Assembly (NCBI GenBank): GCA_964030475.1
Contig: CAXIPT010000063.1
Span: forward strand, 45,669-109,668
From: Tethya wilhelma
Lineage: Eukaryota; Porifera; Demospongiae; Tethyida; Tethyidae
Reading direction: 5' to 3'
DNA: 64,000 nt
In this document: one piece after another, positions 13,301 through 28,300 of the stretch
How the letters are laid out: every line of letters begins with the position of its first letter
Numbering within the stretch: position 1 is the first letter of the stretch
Program-made: the position numbers and the translations under genes
Notes under the pieces: generated by a model
Told to the model about the DNA's origin: nothing
The model's database searches: none
What the model saw: only the letters and a program-made list of their open reading frames with translations

Positions 13301-16300
13301 TATAGCACTGGTGAAGGAGCATCGCATATACTATAATATTATGGGCTCCTTCTGTACCGGATTTTTAATTTTACGTCTATGAATATCAATCAGTTAACTG
13401 TAATTTTATTCATGATAATGGTTACTATGGCAACTAATTGGGAACCCTATATAGTACCTAGATCAAAAATCCAAAACTGCTATTGAATTAAGCTCTAAGT
13501 GAAGTAATGGCTGTATATGAGCCACCTAATTCATAGCTATTTCAATTGCATGTTTGATTTTCCAGCTTAGGTCTGATTGTCCTTAACTAACCTGAGTGGT
13601 AAGACACACATGAATTAGCCTGATTTCTACATGAGCATATATTTCAGCTTGATAATTAATTCTTGCTTGCAGCAAAGATTTTTCTGTGTGGCCAGCAAGC
13701 TACGTAGCTATAAGCTGCACTGCACTTAGATAAATTATATCTATGATGCAAGCTGGGTTACTGAGTATCAAGTTCTGGCATAGACTATGGTTTAGGAAGC
13801 CCAGCTAGATTTTGCATGCTCAATAGCTAGCTTACAACAGCTAAGCATTCAGTCTGTGTCCTGAGCTGTTTCAGTGATGCGGCCTAACCTATAGCCTTGG
13901 TTCTCATCTCCAGTGAGACTCAATCTTGACTTTGGAACCTGAAGACAAGGCTAACTTGGGTGCTAGCTAGTTAAGTATGCCGAGGCTTGTGCACTAGCGG
14001 TACTTTGATTACAATAATTAGTTGTCAAATAATTCTTATACAAAAACACCACTGTTAGCTCATGGAAGCTAATTCTATTGAATCTTTACTGCATTGATAA
14101 AATTAACACTTAACATATATACTAACCTCAAGTTAATTGACAACAGTAACAAAACAACGATAGACAGAATAATGCCAGCATTGATTTGAAATATGCACTA
14201 CTATATATACCAAAACATTAAATTATGCATTTCAATAATTAATATAATTATAATAATAATTATTATATATGCCATGAATATGACAAAAATACCTTATCTT
14301 CTTCACTTGGATCAAAACCATGAGCAAGTAACAATTTAGCAATCTCCAGATGACCCGTAGAAGCTGCTAAAACCAGAGGTGTGTGTTTATGCTGCACAGA
14401 ACAACAAAAAAAAATTGGTTCACTAGTTGACAATGTATTAAAATCAATAATTTTGGTAAACTTATGCTGAACACAAATCAACCCTTTTTAACCTGTAAAG
14501 TACACACATTTGTATAATAATGACTTTGTATGCATTTGGCATGTAACTTTTATTGCTACATTTACACAAGGTGTCTTAATTATCTCTGAACTTAGACATC
14601 ATGTGAATTAGGCAAAGTACTATTAATGGAGTTATAAATCAGGAGGGGGGAGCATGGCTGCAGTATAGTTGCTAAACAACTGTAACTTTCACACTTCTGA
14701 TGCCTTAAGGGCTATGGAGATAACGAAAACTAAACACATCATGATTGTGAAGAATATGATCTACTTATAGTTGCAGGAGTAGTTAAGCCTTAACCGAATC
14801 ACGCTATAATGAAATTACTCATCCCGCGGAATTAAAATTTTAATTTTTTAGCAGCTACGCCTTCTTTTTATTTTTCTTCTACAAACAAAGATTGCACAAA
14901 GCTTTTTATAATATGATGCAATTAAGCAACAATCAAGCTAACTATACTGCAAAAAGCGCTGCTTAGTTACGCTTTTGTCAGCATAAAAAAGCTAAAGTAC
15001 AAAGCTAGGGGGTCGAATTTGCGATGACATTGCCGAGTGTCAAAGACTTTTTTCTACCTAGGTAACCAGCCTTTCAAAAGCGATGCTATGTATATATTAT
15101 AGCCTAACTATCCCTGCACCTACGCTGCAAGTTTCAAGCTTTTCCCTTGAAAGACTTTAGAAAAAACGTCAAACTAAAAGTCACTATCGTGATCGCGATG
15201 ATTGTGACCTTGATACCCCTTCAAGAGTTTCAACTCTAACTTTGTATTTTAGTAGTGAGGTACTTTATCTAATCACACAGGAAGTTTAGAGCTCAAGGTT
15301 AAAACGTGCTGTGTAAACAATAGCGCTAGAGGTCATATCATGCAATTTGTGTGATCCGCATTTAAAGAAAGCAATTTTATCACGCAAAATTGCGTAATTC
15401 GCGGGTAATTGGTTAATTGGCTCTTAGATTTCTCATCACATATTTCCTAGAACTAGGTAACTGTGTCATCTCTCATGCAAAGCCATACATAAGTTCAGCA
15501 GTATTGGACATGATTGGGACAATGTATCCTGAAGATATTGTACAAGTTGCTGTTGTAATGTTTCTGTGACAAAGATATGTAAAGATCTTGGATTTGTAAT
15601 ACTTTTTCCACCATAGCATGCATTATGTAATCAAACACCAGTCTGGCTTANAGTTATTAGCGTGAATATTTGTATTGCACTAATGGGCCATCCGTGCCAT
15701 TCCTATGTACCCAGTACTACCGTACTGGGAATTACATTTCCAATGTTTTTTTCACTTGTTGGAAAAAGGCATGTCTCAATTTCGGCACATATGCATGACT
15801 GCTTCATTTCTATTCTTGATCTCTCATTAAATGCAATGACAACAGATAACTTAAAATGGACTGCCAACCTAGAGTTGGGTATAAAAAATTAAGTATATAG
15901 TTATGTGCCGAAATTGAGACATGCCTTATTAACACACTGCCCGTTCCTATAGCCTCGTTTCCAGGCTTTCCCCTTAATTTATTCATTTTGGTTATTTTAG
16001 TGGGGGGAAAGGCTGGTACCAAACATCATGTGAATGACGAAAGCGGTGCCACCACTTTCGTAATGTGACGTTTACATTGGGAAAAACGTCACGTTACATT
16101 AGTGGAAAATTTTTGCACCCACGCATTTTTTCCCTATCGACCGTACTGGTTGTAAAGAGCGAAGAACCTTGGAATACGGCAGTCATTGGAGCTCAAACTG
16201 ATGTCTTTCCAGGCACTCATCTTCCGTGGAACATTTATTTACGTAGACCTAGACTGTAAAGATCTATCTACCTGACACTAACTGATGAAACTAAGTGACA

Positions 16301-19300
16301 TGAACAGAAGTGGTTGACAATTGAAAGCTTTGAAGAGCACAAAGTTTTATTCGCTGTATGCAGTCATAGCACCGGTATATCACAATGACAAACAGCCCTT
16401 AAATTGCCATTTCTTGCTCTCGTCTTCGCTCAGGCTTTGACTATGAGTGTCAGAATACGATGGCACACCTTTGTTTGTTTAAGAGTCACAAATGTGTGGG
16501 CAGCATCCGCACACTAGTGCTTTGTGTCAAATGCGGGAAATATAAATTCCCGCTTGTCCATAGTGTGTCATCGCTTTTGTCAATCACGTGATATTTGGTA
16601 CCAGGCCTTTCCTCCCACAAAACTTTTAAAAAAAGAAGGGGAAGGCCTAGGAACGAGGGTACTATTCCTACACTACTTATTTTTTTTTTGAAATTTTACT
16701 ACTTGTTAATTCACTTTTTTCAACACTACAGTGTGAAAACGAGTCCATACAAAAAACTTAAGTAGCAGTTACATGCACTACACTAACTGGAGGAAGCTAA
16801 TGTGTATGCGCACAATAATGCCACATGGAGAGATAATGACCTTTGAACTCTAACTGCAAAGATTGCTGCCATTGTAGTAATAAAATTATATTGTAATTTT
16901 CAATTAAAGCTTTCTAGTTTTTGTCGAGGCCGATTTATGATAAAAACTAGTATCAAGAAATGTAGTACCAATGAAAAGAACTTACCTGTACTGTCAAAGT
17001 TGGCTAACACATTCTGGTTCTCTGGAAATCCTTTTCAAGTAAGTAAGTTAGTAAGCATGTACGTTGGGAAGACGAAAATGGCACTATTGTGGGTTCCCAT
17101 TAACACTCTCTATGAGTGCTGAGGAAGCTTTTTGCACGTTGTAGGTCTTGCAAGTTGGTAATCTGTCAGTGAGAGCTTGTGACTAACTTTGAATATATTG
17201 TGTCTATGGGATAGTCAATCCATTCCTACTATACGTACTACCATACATATGATAGGAATTAAAAGACAATTTACACATATGAGGCTCTGCCAGTTAATTG
17301 CTATTATATTATAGTATTAAACTACTATATAGCAGAGGCTAAAACTAATTACAATGATACCTGAGTTGAATCGAAATCAGTAGGTGAACATATCTTCAGT
17401 AATTCCTGTACTTTGTCAATATTTCCATTAGAACAAGCTGCCAAGATTCTCAACTGCATCATATAAATAGCAAACAAACCAAAACAGAATAGCAAGTACT
17501 AGAGTTTAACATTATTATGCACTAGATTATTAAAACTATTTATGATAACGCAAACTTAAAATTGCCAATTATTTCAATGGCTGATTTGAACAGCATGGTT
17601 ATACACTTTTGCACTTGCACAGTTTTACCAGACAATGATAGCTAGGATTTGCAAGAAATAGCTCTAATGCTCTCTACATGTGAGTACTCAGAACGCTTTC
17701 TTTGAGTTTTTAGGCCTAACTTACATGTAGTTTGTAATCTGTAATGAAGAGCCCCTAAGGTGGCTTGAAGGCTTAACTGTGTATTTTTTATGGTCATATA
17801 TACGAACATTTTGCATTGTGTGGACATTTGACCAACTCCTACTAGACATACTACTGTACATATATAATTTATCGAAAGTACTTATGCTAAACATTATTCA
17901 ATTATCACCATATTTCCATGCTTTGCCTTAGTTTCCAATGTACCACTCACTCCAGCCTACAATATAGGATCAATTATTACATTTACCTAAAACATTAAAC
18001 TTATTGTGATATTTTTTCTTACATTCAGTACAGAGTTGTGGGTTAAGAGCAAATCCAAGACATCATCCTGAGTAGCAATATCTAACGCAGTAAATCCTTT
18101 CTATATGACATGGAGTACAAGGTTATGGTCAACATTATTTCACAAGAATAATATATAATTACAACAAGTAGTAGAAATTTCGTAAAAATAATGAGTGTAG
18201 GAATGGGCAGTGCTGTAAAAAGTATTAGAACAAGGCATAAATTACTTTTGACCCCTCTTATTACGTGCCCTCTGTGTGATAAATAGTTCAAACAATGATC
18301 TGTACAATTGGCTATTATTGTATTATTATGGTCAAATTCATACCAATCAGTTGGCTAACAGTGATCGAAGTAAAGTATAGAAGACAGGTAGCTAACTTAG
18401 ATTAGATTGTTAGTCAAGAGTTGGGCACAAAAAAAGGTAGTCATGTGCCGAAATTGAGACATACCTTGTCTCAATACTCTTTACAGCACTGCCCATTCCT
18501 ACACTCATTACTTTTACGAAATTTTTACTACTTGTGATTCACTTTTTTTAACACTATATTGTGTAGATTATTAGAGACTGGTTAGTCCCTACAAAATTTG
18601 GAGTAGCAACTACACACATGCACTAAGTCTTGTATTATGCTAGAGCAGGCTAATTCACACACGCATAACAATGCCACCTGGATAAATAATGACCTTTGAA
18701 CTAATATTAGTAGTTTATGCAGCAAGGTTAATTTCTGAACTAGTGAATTGGTCAAAGAGTAGCAGCGCATGCTTTTCTTTCACTAAATTGCTAATGCCAT
18801 GGAGTATTATACTGATGCATGTGATGCATTTAGCAGTAAAAATCAGTAACTTCACATGCACCAAAGCAAAGGAGCCTGGCGTGCAAAGCAAGCTACACTT
18901 CTTTTTATAGTCACATGATTAAAATACTTAATGCTAATTCAATATAGGTACTAACATTAGCCTTTGCGCTTGTATCAGCATTGTAGTTTAGGAGTAGTTC
19001 CACAATTTCAGTGTTTCCCACACCACTGGCTAACATCAGTGCTGTAACGCCATCCTAATAATATAAAGAAAATTGCTTAAAGGCGCTCTCTCATAGAAGC
19101 AGAAATAAATTCTAATTTACATTATGTAATGAAGCCACAAACGGATCACAAATGCACGCAAAAATTAACTATGCGTGGACTATGGCAGTTTTGGACAAAA
19201 ATTACAAGGTGCTGGCAGCTTAGACTCCTCACAGCAGCAGTAGATGGTAAGTGCTTCACATTTATCTCAAAGACAGTCAGTAGCAAAAAAGTTTGCGTCA

Positions 19301-22300
19301 CCATGAGAAGTTCTGAGACTGGGAGCGAGACTAAGGTAGCACCAGTGCACTCTCAACTCAATTCGTTGGCTATACAAAGCTCTTGGAACTGGAATACGTT
19401 TGCTTCTTGAGCTATTGAACCTCTTTTTTGCTTCCTCTTCACTTTTACTCCTTGGCTTTCGAGCGTTTTATTCGCTGAAACCAGACACGTGGACGTCAAC
19501 AATGAACTGCGACGTTTAGAATTACGCGAAATAATTGCATTCTGATGACGTATACACAACCAATCAGATTTGAAAATTGATTTTTGGACCACGAAATCAA
19601 ACTAAAATCACTTCTGTGAGAGAGCACCTTTAATTGTTTGATAGCCAATGATTATCCATTTCATACATAGCTAACTATAGCAATGGTGAATATACATATT
19701 ATTGGAATACGTTAAATGGTGAATACATATTATTATAATACAAAGTAAAGGTAATGACCTCATCGCTTGCATTTACATCTGCCTCGTATTTTAGCAATAG
19801 TTTGACACAGTCTACACTTCCACATTGAGAGGCCTGCAGGAGTGCTGTTCTGCATTTCTATAGTGTAATGTGTACATTAATTTGACAAAGTAGTACTAGA
19901 TAATAATTGTAGTGATTACACATAATTATTTAGTACCTCATAGAGTACTTTATACATGCCATTTACATCATGGAAAGTCATACCATTAACAGAGTATTTC
20001 ATGGTGGTTATATATGCACATAAATAACACAGCACATGTAGCAATGATAATATTTTCCTGGGAAATATACATACTTTCCAGTGATTAACCTGACCATTCT
20101 GTTTTGAACTGACGCTTCAGCATTTGAAAGAAAAACAAGAAAAGTTTTAAAATAGACCCTTAAAATTGTTTTTCTCCGTAGAGAGTCTTTGTTCTCTGTT
20201 TCAAGTTCGAATTTTAGAGTAGGAACTACCCTAGATTGGGAAATTTTTGTTGACAATCATTACTGACAAAAGTTAAACTCGGCAAAAATTAATTTTGCAT
20301 GGTGACCTTTATCGAATTATCCGCAATGACGAAAATTAAACTACTTAAAAATTTAATAGGCGAAATATTTTACCAACGAAAATTTCCCGATCTATGGTAG
20401 TATATTCTTATGTTTAGATCATACCAGTATACAAGCCTAAACAGTAGAAACTAAGAGTGAAAACTCTCAGTGCCCTCATACAAACAACTTAGAATATGCT
20501 TACTAACGGGCATTATCACAATACACATGGTAATATTGGTAAATCCTCAGGCTCAACCCTGTAGTTAATATTACTTCTGATAGTGCGATAGTAAACATGT
20601 TCTATACACATAGAAAATATATAGGACATTAAGGTTACGCCCTATAGTTAGCTCATGAATATGCTAATCAGTACAAGCATGGTGCAAGCTAGTTTTTTTG
20701 GACACGTGATTTGGCTTACCAGCTTTGTCGCCAATTTTTTTTTATGTAGAATTTTTTTCTCGCCGTATATTCTATATTTTCTATTTATTCGAAGGAATGG
20801 GCATGGTGAGACAAAAAGAAAATCCTACTTACAGTTTTGGAGTTACCGTATTTATTGTTAGTTACAGTGGTTGCATACAATGTGAGATTCTGATTGTATG
20901 ACAGTTGATGATATGATCGTATTTTGTCTTTATTCATTGCAAACAGAAGGACAAATACATATCATGCTGCTGAAAGTCTACACATCTCAGTCTCTTCATT
21001 TTAGTTACACAAAGCTGTGATGCATACATGTAGCACTAGCTCCTAAACTATGTGACGTCATACATTGCACCATTGTTGCCCAAAATTAAAAACATGAAGT
21101 ATTATCTTGAATTTGGAGTGAGTATTTTTCTGTCCCTCTCTACAGTTATACTGAGAGAGGTAAAGGTGAAGTAGATGAGTACTGGCTGCACACTGTCTAC
21201 AACTGTGGGAAGTTTTGTAATATAGTCATATGTAACTAAAAAGCTCCTAAATTGAGGGGCATCCTCATGATACAATGTGTTTATTTATGAGCAGTATTTG
21301 CAGGATATAAGTACAGACATCACACGGACAGAAGTGCATAGACTTGAATGACATGTTACGTATATATGTGGGGCTTACTCACGTTCGCCCCAATCAGGTA
21401 TAATAACCAATTACACACACATAAAAAAGATGCACTCGCATAGTTGCCAACAGTCCCAATTCTGGCGGGACAGTTCCGCTTTTTGACCTCCGTCCCACTG
21501 TATCCCGATCAGCTCCAGAAGCAGTGAAGTGTCCTGCTTTTCTTGAAAATGCAGCTCATTGCCTCAAAATTTAGCTTATAGCAACTCTATAGTGATAAAC
21601 AATCTCTGCAAATTTATTTTAAATGCCAAATATCGAGCTTTCTAAAGCGCTAGTTCAGAATCGCTACGCTAAAAAGCACCTTGCACTTTAGATTATTGCA
21701 ATAAAAGGGATGTGTCAGAACACAAAAGAGGCATGGCTTAATATTTTTGCGAGTGCGGTTTTAATGTCCCGCTAGAATTTAGTTGGAGGTTGGCAACTAT
21801 GCACTCAAATGACTAGAGGTCGCTATTGTTATAGCAGTGTTTAGAGTGGTTCACATGTAGTCATTCAAGGTACTAGCTGAAAGTAGCTTACATCATAGAT
21901 ATGTTGGCTAGTGCCTAGTTATTTTAAGTTAGTTTCCAGCAAAAAAGAAGAGAAAGAAGAAAGGTACAGCTGCATAAACTTCAGTGTGATACCAGTCATG
22001 ATCTAAATCTAGGGTATAATCGAAATTAGTGACTTAAGAGTTAAAAAAAATGCTTGTATGCTAGCTAATCATATACGAAAGTGGAAATTCATACAGTACC
22101 TATTCTAAATTTTCTATACAGAAAATTTACCTTACTGACTGCATTAACTTTAGCGTTGTGTTTTAGTAGCAACTCAACGATATCAGCTGCACCCTTCTCA
22201 CAGGCAATTATCAAAGGAGTTAGGGTTTCCTAAATTGAAAATAGCAAAAACAACAACATAAAACGATGCTATTGCAATTTATGAAATTATATTACGAGGA

Positions 22301-25300
22301 GGTAGTATGGTTCACTTCACTAGCAACACACACAATTCTTGCTATATAGTGTATGGAGCTACTGATTTTTTATTGGTGGCTCAATAGACTAGACAGTTAC
22401 TGCATAAAACCGGCACTGTAACAAGCTGATAGCCATGCAAATTCTAACTGTATATATGGCAAGCAATTGCAATTTAATTGCATTATAAAGACACTGAACG
22501 GTGCTACAGCAGTGACCTAGCTGAAACACTTTTTCTCTTATGGTAGAGGTTGATATGACAGGGAAATTACTCATCATAGTATGACAAGCTGACAATGCCA
22601 TGCTGCTATTTTGTGCACAAAATTTTTACTGTCAGATGCACTGCACTAGTTATTAGCATGCTGCATGTATGTAAAAATTGAGAGGTACATGATCTAGAGG
22701 ACAATAACACTGCTGATCTTTATTAAGAGCTGTATATGGAATGGCAATGCATGGGGTAACCTAGTGACTACTGGAAAGAGAGTACATGTGAAATAGAAGG
22801 GGAAATATCATGTCTGCTACAGTGGATTTCACTTCTAAAACAAGCTTCTCATTATGCCTACTATTTTGACACTGCTAAAGCAATTTTAAGGTTTATCTAT
22901 GGTACCTAGTACGTGTGAATGTCAATTTAACTTAATTAATTAATTAGTCAATTGTTATTCATTGCACCTCTTGTTGGTACGTAAACACCGAATAATAATA
23001 TACCATATAGCGGGAAATTTTTGCGTTTTCGTCTTGAATAGAAATTCGCGGGGAAAATTTTCGTGGATTGCGTCTCAACATTACATGACAACCACATACC
23101 ATACAAATTTCGTGGGGTAAAATTTTCGTGGAAAGCTGCCAAACCGCAAAATTCGCAAAAAATTTTCCCCCACGAAAATTTCCCGCTATACGGTAGCTAA
23201 ACATAGTAATAAAACTGCATATCTTACTCAAAAAACAATTTTCCCTAACATCTGTTTTTTGCTTTAAACCTCACGTTTTTCCACGCACATATATATAGCC
23301 CATAAGAATAACTTATAATGAAAATCATATTAATACAATGTTATACCTTGGTCTTTGCATCAACATCCACTTTGTGCTTGAGTAGCATTTCTACAATATC
23401 TCTTCTATCTTTCATTATAGCCATCATCAATGGTGATATCCCATGCTAATGTACGGTTACATATGCATACAGATAGACATATTATGCATTTGACAGTGAT
23501 CATAACTATATACACAACAAAATAATTTAGTTGAGCTATTTACTCATCAGTATGTTTCACATACTGCGGAGCAAGGTAATAGTCATATCCACAGCAACAC
23601 ATATAGGGTTATTGATTAGCAGTTGAAAAGGGAGTTGATTGCTAAGCAATTAGAGTAAGATCTAGAATGCATCGGGCAGATGTCTCTTAAGTCTTCAATC
23701 TTGCATAAAGGCTTTTTACTAAATACAGGAAACTTAAGGTCAAGACTGACATAAACTTTGCTTACTACTTGATCATAAATAGCGCTAATAGCAATAGTAT
23801 TTTGATCTCATAATGTACTTACTTGAATGATAGAAATTTAATGTGATTTTAGGTGAAACAAAAGGTGTTCAACGAGTTTATTTGGACAAGGTAGATTGTT
23901 AATAATTACAGTGGTAAATTCACCTTGTTTTGTAAGTTAACATTGGCATTACAGTCTAGTAGCATCTGTATGATGTCAGTTCTTCCTTCTTGAATAGCCA
24001 AAATAAGTGGGGTCCATCCATCCTATATATAAGAACATAATTCTAGGAATGAAAGGTAAAATCGTAAATTTAAAGTGTGAGCAGACAATTAAGATAAGAA
24101 TGGTTGTAAGATTGAGTGAGGAGTTCATTTTCTGTGTTACATATGTCGACATTTAGACACAGGAATGAACTACTCACTCATGCAATCTCACAACTGTTCT
24201 ATCTTGTTTGCTCACTTTTTTTTTATTTCTCCATTTCTATGTCCTTATTACATTTCTAGTGTTTTTGCAATTTTGTTTGTTCTATTTTTTTTGTACAATA
24301 TCAGCATGCATGGCCCTTGTGTCACTCTCAGGATAATTTCATCTCTAAGGCAATAATATTATAGCTTTGGTAAAGTCCAAACCATTGTTAGCTTTATCAG
24401 GAAGTGGAATTTAGTATTTAGTTGGGAGTAGAGTACTTGTCAAGAGCCCTTCAGACAGCTGAAACACTGGAACCTCAAGCAGAGTATGATATTAAACATG
24501 TGTCTTGTTAGCTGACTTGCCTATGAATAACTCACTATGAATGAGTTGAACACTACATTGATCTGGTAAATACTTGAAGAAAGAAGCAAACAACTGAACA
24601 CAGAGAAAAAGAGAATGGGATATAATATTATAGTAGCCCTCAATATAAAGTTCTCCTTCCATTTGCTAACACTTCCGTTTACACGTTACATCACCATGTA
24701 CATGTCTAATTCTTATTATCACTTCAGGAAATGAAAAATGATGTGTCAATGTAGCAGAAATACAGGCAAATTGCGTGTCAAACTTGGATTGAAGCAGCTA
24801 CAAGGCTCTAAGCTTGAAAACTAAGCAAGATTACCGCACAAAAATATTTTATATCAACAACAGAGAGATCTTTCACAGTCAACTCAGCCTACTAGGCTAG
24901 TAAAGGCTGTCAATTACTCTGCTTGGGCCTTTCTTGCTGTGCATATCAACTATGCTGCAAGTAAATTTGTTTGTCAGCCTACCTTTTGCCTTGTGCTGTT
25001 GTTCTACAATAAAATGGTGTTCAAGCGCTACATTTCTAGCGCTTAAACTTGTCTTCAAGCCAGTGAAACGATGTCAAGAAAAGCTGGAGCCATGTGCTTC
25101 TTTGATAGCATGCTGATTCAACGTTTAAACGGGACGTAAAACGGAAATGGCTATGAATAATTCAAAATATTAGCATTGCATTTATTTTGCGTGATGGCAC
25201 GTCGTGTTTCAGTTTTACGTAAACAAAATGGAAAATTTATATTGCGGGCTACTGTAACTTGGGGCAATGCACTGCTTTGTAGATTCCAAATAATATACAC

Positions 25301-28300
25301 ACTTGAATACGGATAAGGTTGTTAGGCTACCTAGCTTACAAATAAGTCATAAGTTTACAAATAATGGCAGCCATACAGAGATCTAGAGTAAGAGACACAA
25401 GACAATGAATCAGATGCCAAAATGACTTGAAAAAAAGAAACGACGCATATAGACTGTCCTGGTCCTTTTTGTGTTGGAAAGAGCTTGTTTTGAACTTTTC
25501 TTTGCATCTCTTATATTAATAGAATATATATACGGTATACACGTGGAAATACGCAGCGCTCAATTTTGCACATTTCCCCATTGACCACGTGACGTGAAGG
25601 GCAGCAAAAATTGCATGACACACCCACAATTACGATGCGTTTGTGTAGACTGTGACTCCCATGCAAAAGTACTCCAAGATGGCGAATGAATGAACCCCAG
25701 CCGTGACGTCACGCTTCATTAACAGGCTAGCAAAATTCTTTTGCTTTACGTGAAAAGGGCTATCATAAATTACTTTATCTTTCCCATTGACATCCACTGC
25801 TTCATGAAGGATAAGCACTTGAGCAACTTCTGCATGACCATTACCGATCGCCATCCCTAATGGAGTGTTATCGTACTGTACATGCATAGAAGAAAATAGA
25901 TAAAATGAATAATTTCATTATGGTATTCCATAGATTGTAATGGTACCTCAGAAAAATCAAAGTCAGCTAGTTGTTCAACAATATCCAAGACCGAATTGAT
26001 ATCTCCTTGACTACAAGCTGCCAGCAAAAGAACCTGCATGCATACAGTGATACACATGACCACGCACACCATAATCAGATAAGATGTAATAACTTGATGA
26101 AAGTACCCATTGTGAGGTGTGTATGCATGCACTTGAGTACAATAATAACCCTTTAACTATTGACAAATAATTCAATAATATAAGCACTATACTTTAATTT
26201 ACAAATATAGGTAAGGGTCTACTCTAGTAGTGTGTGTAATATTTTACACTTAAAAAAATTACCAATGATCACGATCATCACAATCAATATTGCTAAGTCA
26301 AAGGAGAGAGGCTGGATATGAAGCTATACTAAACAAGTATATCTTTGTATACTGTACTGTGCCCACGCATTATATTATCCCTATAGTCGTTGACAGTGTC
26401 ATGTGTGAGCATATGCAATCTCAGATTCTAGCTGTTACATCCAAGCCAGCTAGGATGACACCAATGGTTAAGTATCATAAGTGCTAGTTAAATCAGTGCA
26501 ACTAGAAAACACTTACTTTGTTCTTTGCATCAACATCAGCATCATGTTTCTCAAGAATTTTAACAATAGCAGTGTGGCCTCGGCTAGTAGCCAACATTAG
26601 TGAAGTAAAGCCAATCTGAACAAAAATTAGAAATATAATACTATTAAGTCTTAGGTTGATATTCAGTCTTAGGTTCATGTTATTACACAAAGCATGAACA
26701 ATTATTGTAGTGATAAATTTCATATTTGTGCAACCAGCAACAATTAATCAAGAAAACAAACTTGTTCATTTATAGGCAATACTAAACGTTTTTCAAATGA
26801 AGGCACCTTTGGTGCACAAGCTTCAGCACATAAAATAATCATGTGCATGCATATAGCAGAAATAATTAAAGATAGCAATAATTTTTTGATAAGTTTCATT
26901 ACAAAATGGCAATAATGATAACAATGATAATAAAGCTCTATTACAATTAGCATTAAACATTACAAAATATAACTGATGTGAAGTACCGTATAGCGGGACA
27001 TTTTTGTGGGGGAAATTTTTTTTGCGAATTTCGCAGTTTGGCAGCTTTCCGCGAAAATTTCGCCCCACGATTTTTGTAAAGTATGAGGTCGTCACGTAAT
27101 GTTGAGACGCAATCCATGAAAATTTTCTCCACAAATTTCTATTCAAGACGAAAACGCAAAAATTTTCCCCCATGAAAAATTCCCACTATACGGTATAAGC
27201 CTCAAAATGATACATACATAGCTGGTTCAGAAACTTTACATAGTTTTGAAGTTCAAATTATATAAACAATAATACGGATATGCTAGTAGACCACTGCATG
27301 TTGATGAAGCTGGTGCAGTTCTATAAATTTGATTATTGGATTGTCAGGACTTGCATGTGGAAGTACAATCAGACTGGTGGCAAGTTGACTTCTACTGTAA
27401 AGCAAAGTTCATTGATGAAATTGGCAGGTGTAGTTCTAAAATTTCACGTGAAGTATCATGTAAAGTTTACTGAATAGAGTTGCTGCTAGAACATGCTTAG
27501 CTTTAATCATGGCAGCTTATGAATATTGGGAGTATACGTAGAAGCATGGGCATCAGCTTTACGCTGTGAGGATGATGTGTGTTAGTACTAGCTGGCACAC
27601 TGAGCTAGAGAAGTACTTGAGGTCTACTTCATGAAGATGTCTAGATGATGAGTATCAACAAAAATTAATAAACTATTAGCTAAATAATTGAGATTATAAT
27701 CAATGCTATAGTATAGTGATTGCGAAAATGTAAACAGAGGCTACTTACACATCACATCAGAAATTAAGTACAACTGATTATAAAATAATATAATACAAGT
27801 GAAAAAAACATTGGAAATGAAATGAGACATAGGAATGGTCAAATCATAAAAGGAAAGCAAACAATTTGGAATGGTTGTTTGAGTGTGTGCAGAATTAATT
27901 CCTGTGTGGGCTGCATGTAGTACTCTCTTTCCATACATGTTGACTCCCTCATGTTGCCCATAGGAATAATTCTTTACACACTCAAACAGCCATTCCATTT
28001 TGTTTGCTTTCTTTTTACGACATTGGCCATTCCTATGTCTCATTACATTTCCAACGTTTTTTTTATACTTGTTTTATATATAATATATATATATATATAC
28101 AGAAAAATATTCAATCTGTGGGGCTTGCTTATGCTCGCCCCAATAACGCACACTCTTACCTGGGCTTACATTATAAAAAAGGCGTGGCGCAAAGCCTATC
28201 GCTCAAAAAAGCACAAAAGCCCAAGATCTCAGAAAGTACAGTAAAAAGAGGCAACCTATTGCAAGTTTGTGGATAGAGACTCTCTCAGGTTGACATAAGT

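Noticed and set aside
16065..16259. 64-codon plus-strand frame with protein-like stretches
   Set aside because: Inside the 15951-16650 foldback repeat, with no splice partner or known domain.
19129..19592. 93- and 79-codon frames
   Set aside because: They lie wholly inside the TTAA-flanked MITE and lack any domain.
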